DNA of 5,365 bases from Deltaproteobacteria bacterium. GTDB lineage: Bacteria > Myxococcota_A > UBA9160. Below are positions 4,756 to 5,365 of this stretch, in pieces (position 1 is the stretch's first letter; every line of letters begins with the position of its first letter). The position numbers and the translations under genes were made by a program. The notes under the pieces were generated by a model, which searched no databases, was not told where the DNA came from, and saw only the letters and a list, made by a program, of their open reading frames with translations. Where the stretch lies: contig DOUU01000463.1 of NCBI GenBank assembly GCA_003520425.1, positions 7,385 through 12,749 on the forward strand. Direction: 5' to 3'.

Positions 4756-5365
4756 CTCACCTCGGTGCGCATCGCCTGGGGCGCCGGCCCATCTTCGTCC
4801 GCGTGGAAGAACTCCGCGATCCCAGGATCTTGACTCTTTTCGAGCTCTTCAGGGGTTCCGCAAATCGCCAATCCGTCGCGCAAGAACACGATCTGGCGGG
4901 CCATCCGCTTGGCAGACGCAATGTGATGCGAGGCCACCACGAGCGTGTGGCCGAGGGAGCGGTTCGTCTCGACCAAAAGCGCCTCGATGCGCCGCAGCGT
5001 CACTGGATCCAGCCCAGAAAACGGTTCGTCTGCGAGGACGATCTCCGGGCTCATGACGATGGCCCGCGCCAGGGCTGCGCGTTTGACCATGCCGCCGGAA
5101 AGCTGGCTTGGCAGCAAGCCCTCGGCATCCGCGAGGCCCACGGCGTCGAGGGTCTCCATGACCTTGGCCGCGACTTCCCGCTTCGTGAGCTTTGTCCGCT
5201 CGCGCAGGGGCAAAGCGACATTCTCGAACAGGGTCATGGAGTCGAGCAGCGCTCCGCCCTGGAACATCATCCCGATCCGGCGCCGCACTCGTCCAAGCCC
5301 GGTCTCGGAGAGAACTGTGATTTCTTCGCCGGCCACTTTGATGCTTCCGCGGTCGGGCCGGAGAA
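4752..5365 (-). CDS. mlaF: MlaF, ABC phospholipid transporter ATPase (N-terminus outside window)
   Basis: MlaF is the cytoplasmic ATPase that powers the MlaFED lipid transporter. The visible 203 codons cover the protein from just after the Walker A loop, which lies beyond the right edge. The frame is open to position 5365, reading LRPDRGSIKVAG at the edge, so the GTG at 5336 is an internal valine, not the start. Motifs in order are: Q-loop MMFQGGALLDSMTLFENVALPL (Gln near 5262), ABC signature LSGGM with LSGG at 5102-5091, Walker B EIVLADEPFSGLDP (Asp 5030-5028, Glu 5027-5025), and the H-loop SHH (His 4928-4926), where the residue after the His is His instead of the usual Asp. The C-terminal tail DPGIAEFFHADEDGPAP resembles the end of E. 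coli MlaF (DPRVRQF...DGPVP), which supports MlaF over other ATPases. It overlaps mlaE by 4 bases and is the first visible gene of the operon; any promoter lies outside the window. Confidence 0.95.
   Translation of the reverse strand, partial: LRPDRGSIKVAGEEITVLSETGLGRVRRRIGMMFQGGALLDSMTLFENVALPLRERTKLTKREVAAKVMETLDAVGLADAEGLLPSQLSGGMVKRAALARAIVMSPEIVLADEPFSGLDPVTLRRIEALLVETNRSLGHTLVVASHHIASAKRMARQIVFLRDGLAICGTPEELEKSQDPGIAEFFHADEDGPAPQAMRTEVR

Overview
The window reads as chromosomal DNA of a high-GC diderm (Gram-negative) bacterium. It carries most of a maintenance-of-lipid-asymmetry (Mla) operon, a protein with a PEP-CTERM sorting tail, and the decayed 3' end of an alkaline-phosphatase-superfamily gene. 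Mla genes show that there is an outer membrane. PEP-CTERM tails occur in exopolysaccharide-producing, environmental diderms. The combination, with the gene order mlaF-E-D-A-C, would fit a deltaproteobacterial-type lineage (Myxococcota, Desulfobacterota or Binatota-like), but this placement is inference.

Layout from left to right. Positions 1-314 (+) hold the end of a phosphodiesterase/nucleotide-pyrophosphatase-like gene that is frameshifted near 192 and then fades out. A strong GC hairpin at 470-495 lies between it and the convergent PEP-CTERM gene at 538-1182 (-). Positions 1183-1729 have no convincing gene and are locally less GC-rich than the operon. From 1730 to the right edge, everything is on the minus strand and reads, in transcription order: mlaF (ATPase, N-terminus outside the window), mlaE (permease), mlaD (MCE protein), mlaA (outer-membrane lipoprotein) and, after a 284-base gap, mlaC (periplasmic lipid carrier). 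The mlaF/mlaE and mlaD/mlaA pairs overlap by 4 bases (ATGA and GTGA), so they are probably translationally coupled.

Together these five proteins make a nearly complete trans-envelope phospholipid pathway. MlaA works at the outer membrane, MlaC shuttles lipid across the periplasm, and the MlaF-E-D ABC complex sits in the inner membrane. No STAS-domain mlaB is visible. In E. coli mlaA is encoded away from mlaFEDCB; here it lies inside the operon, between mlaD and mlaC.

No wholly new system is evident. The points most worth checking are a dnaX-type slippery heptamer (A AAA AAG, in frame) just before the mlaC stop that leads into a 150-codon open -1 frame, the frameshifted phosphatase, the mlaA-mlaC gap, and the RR-type signal peptide of MlaC.
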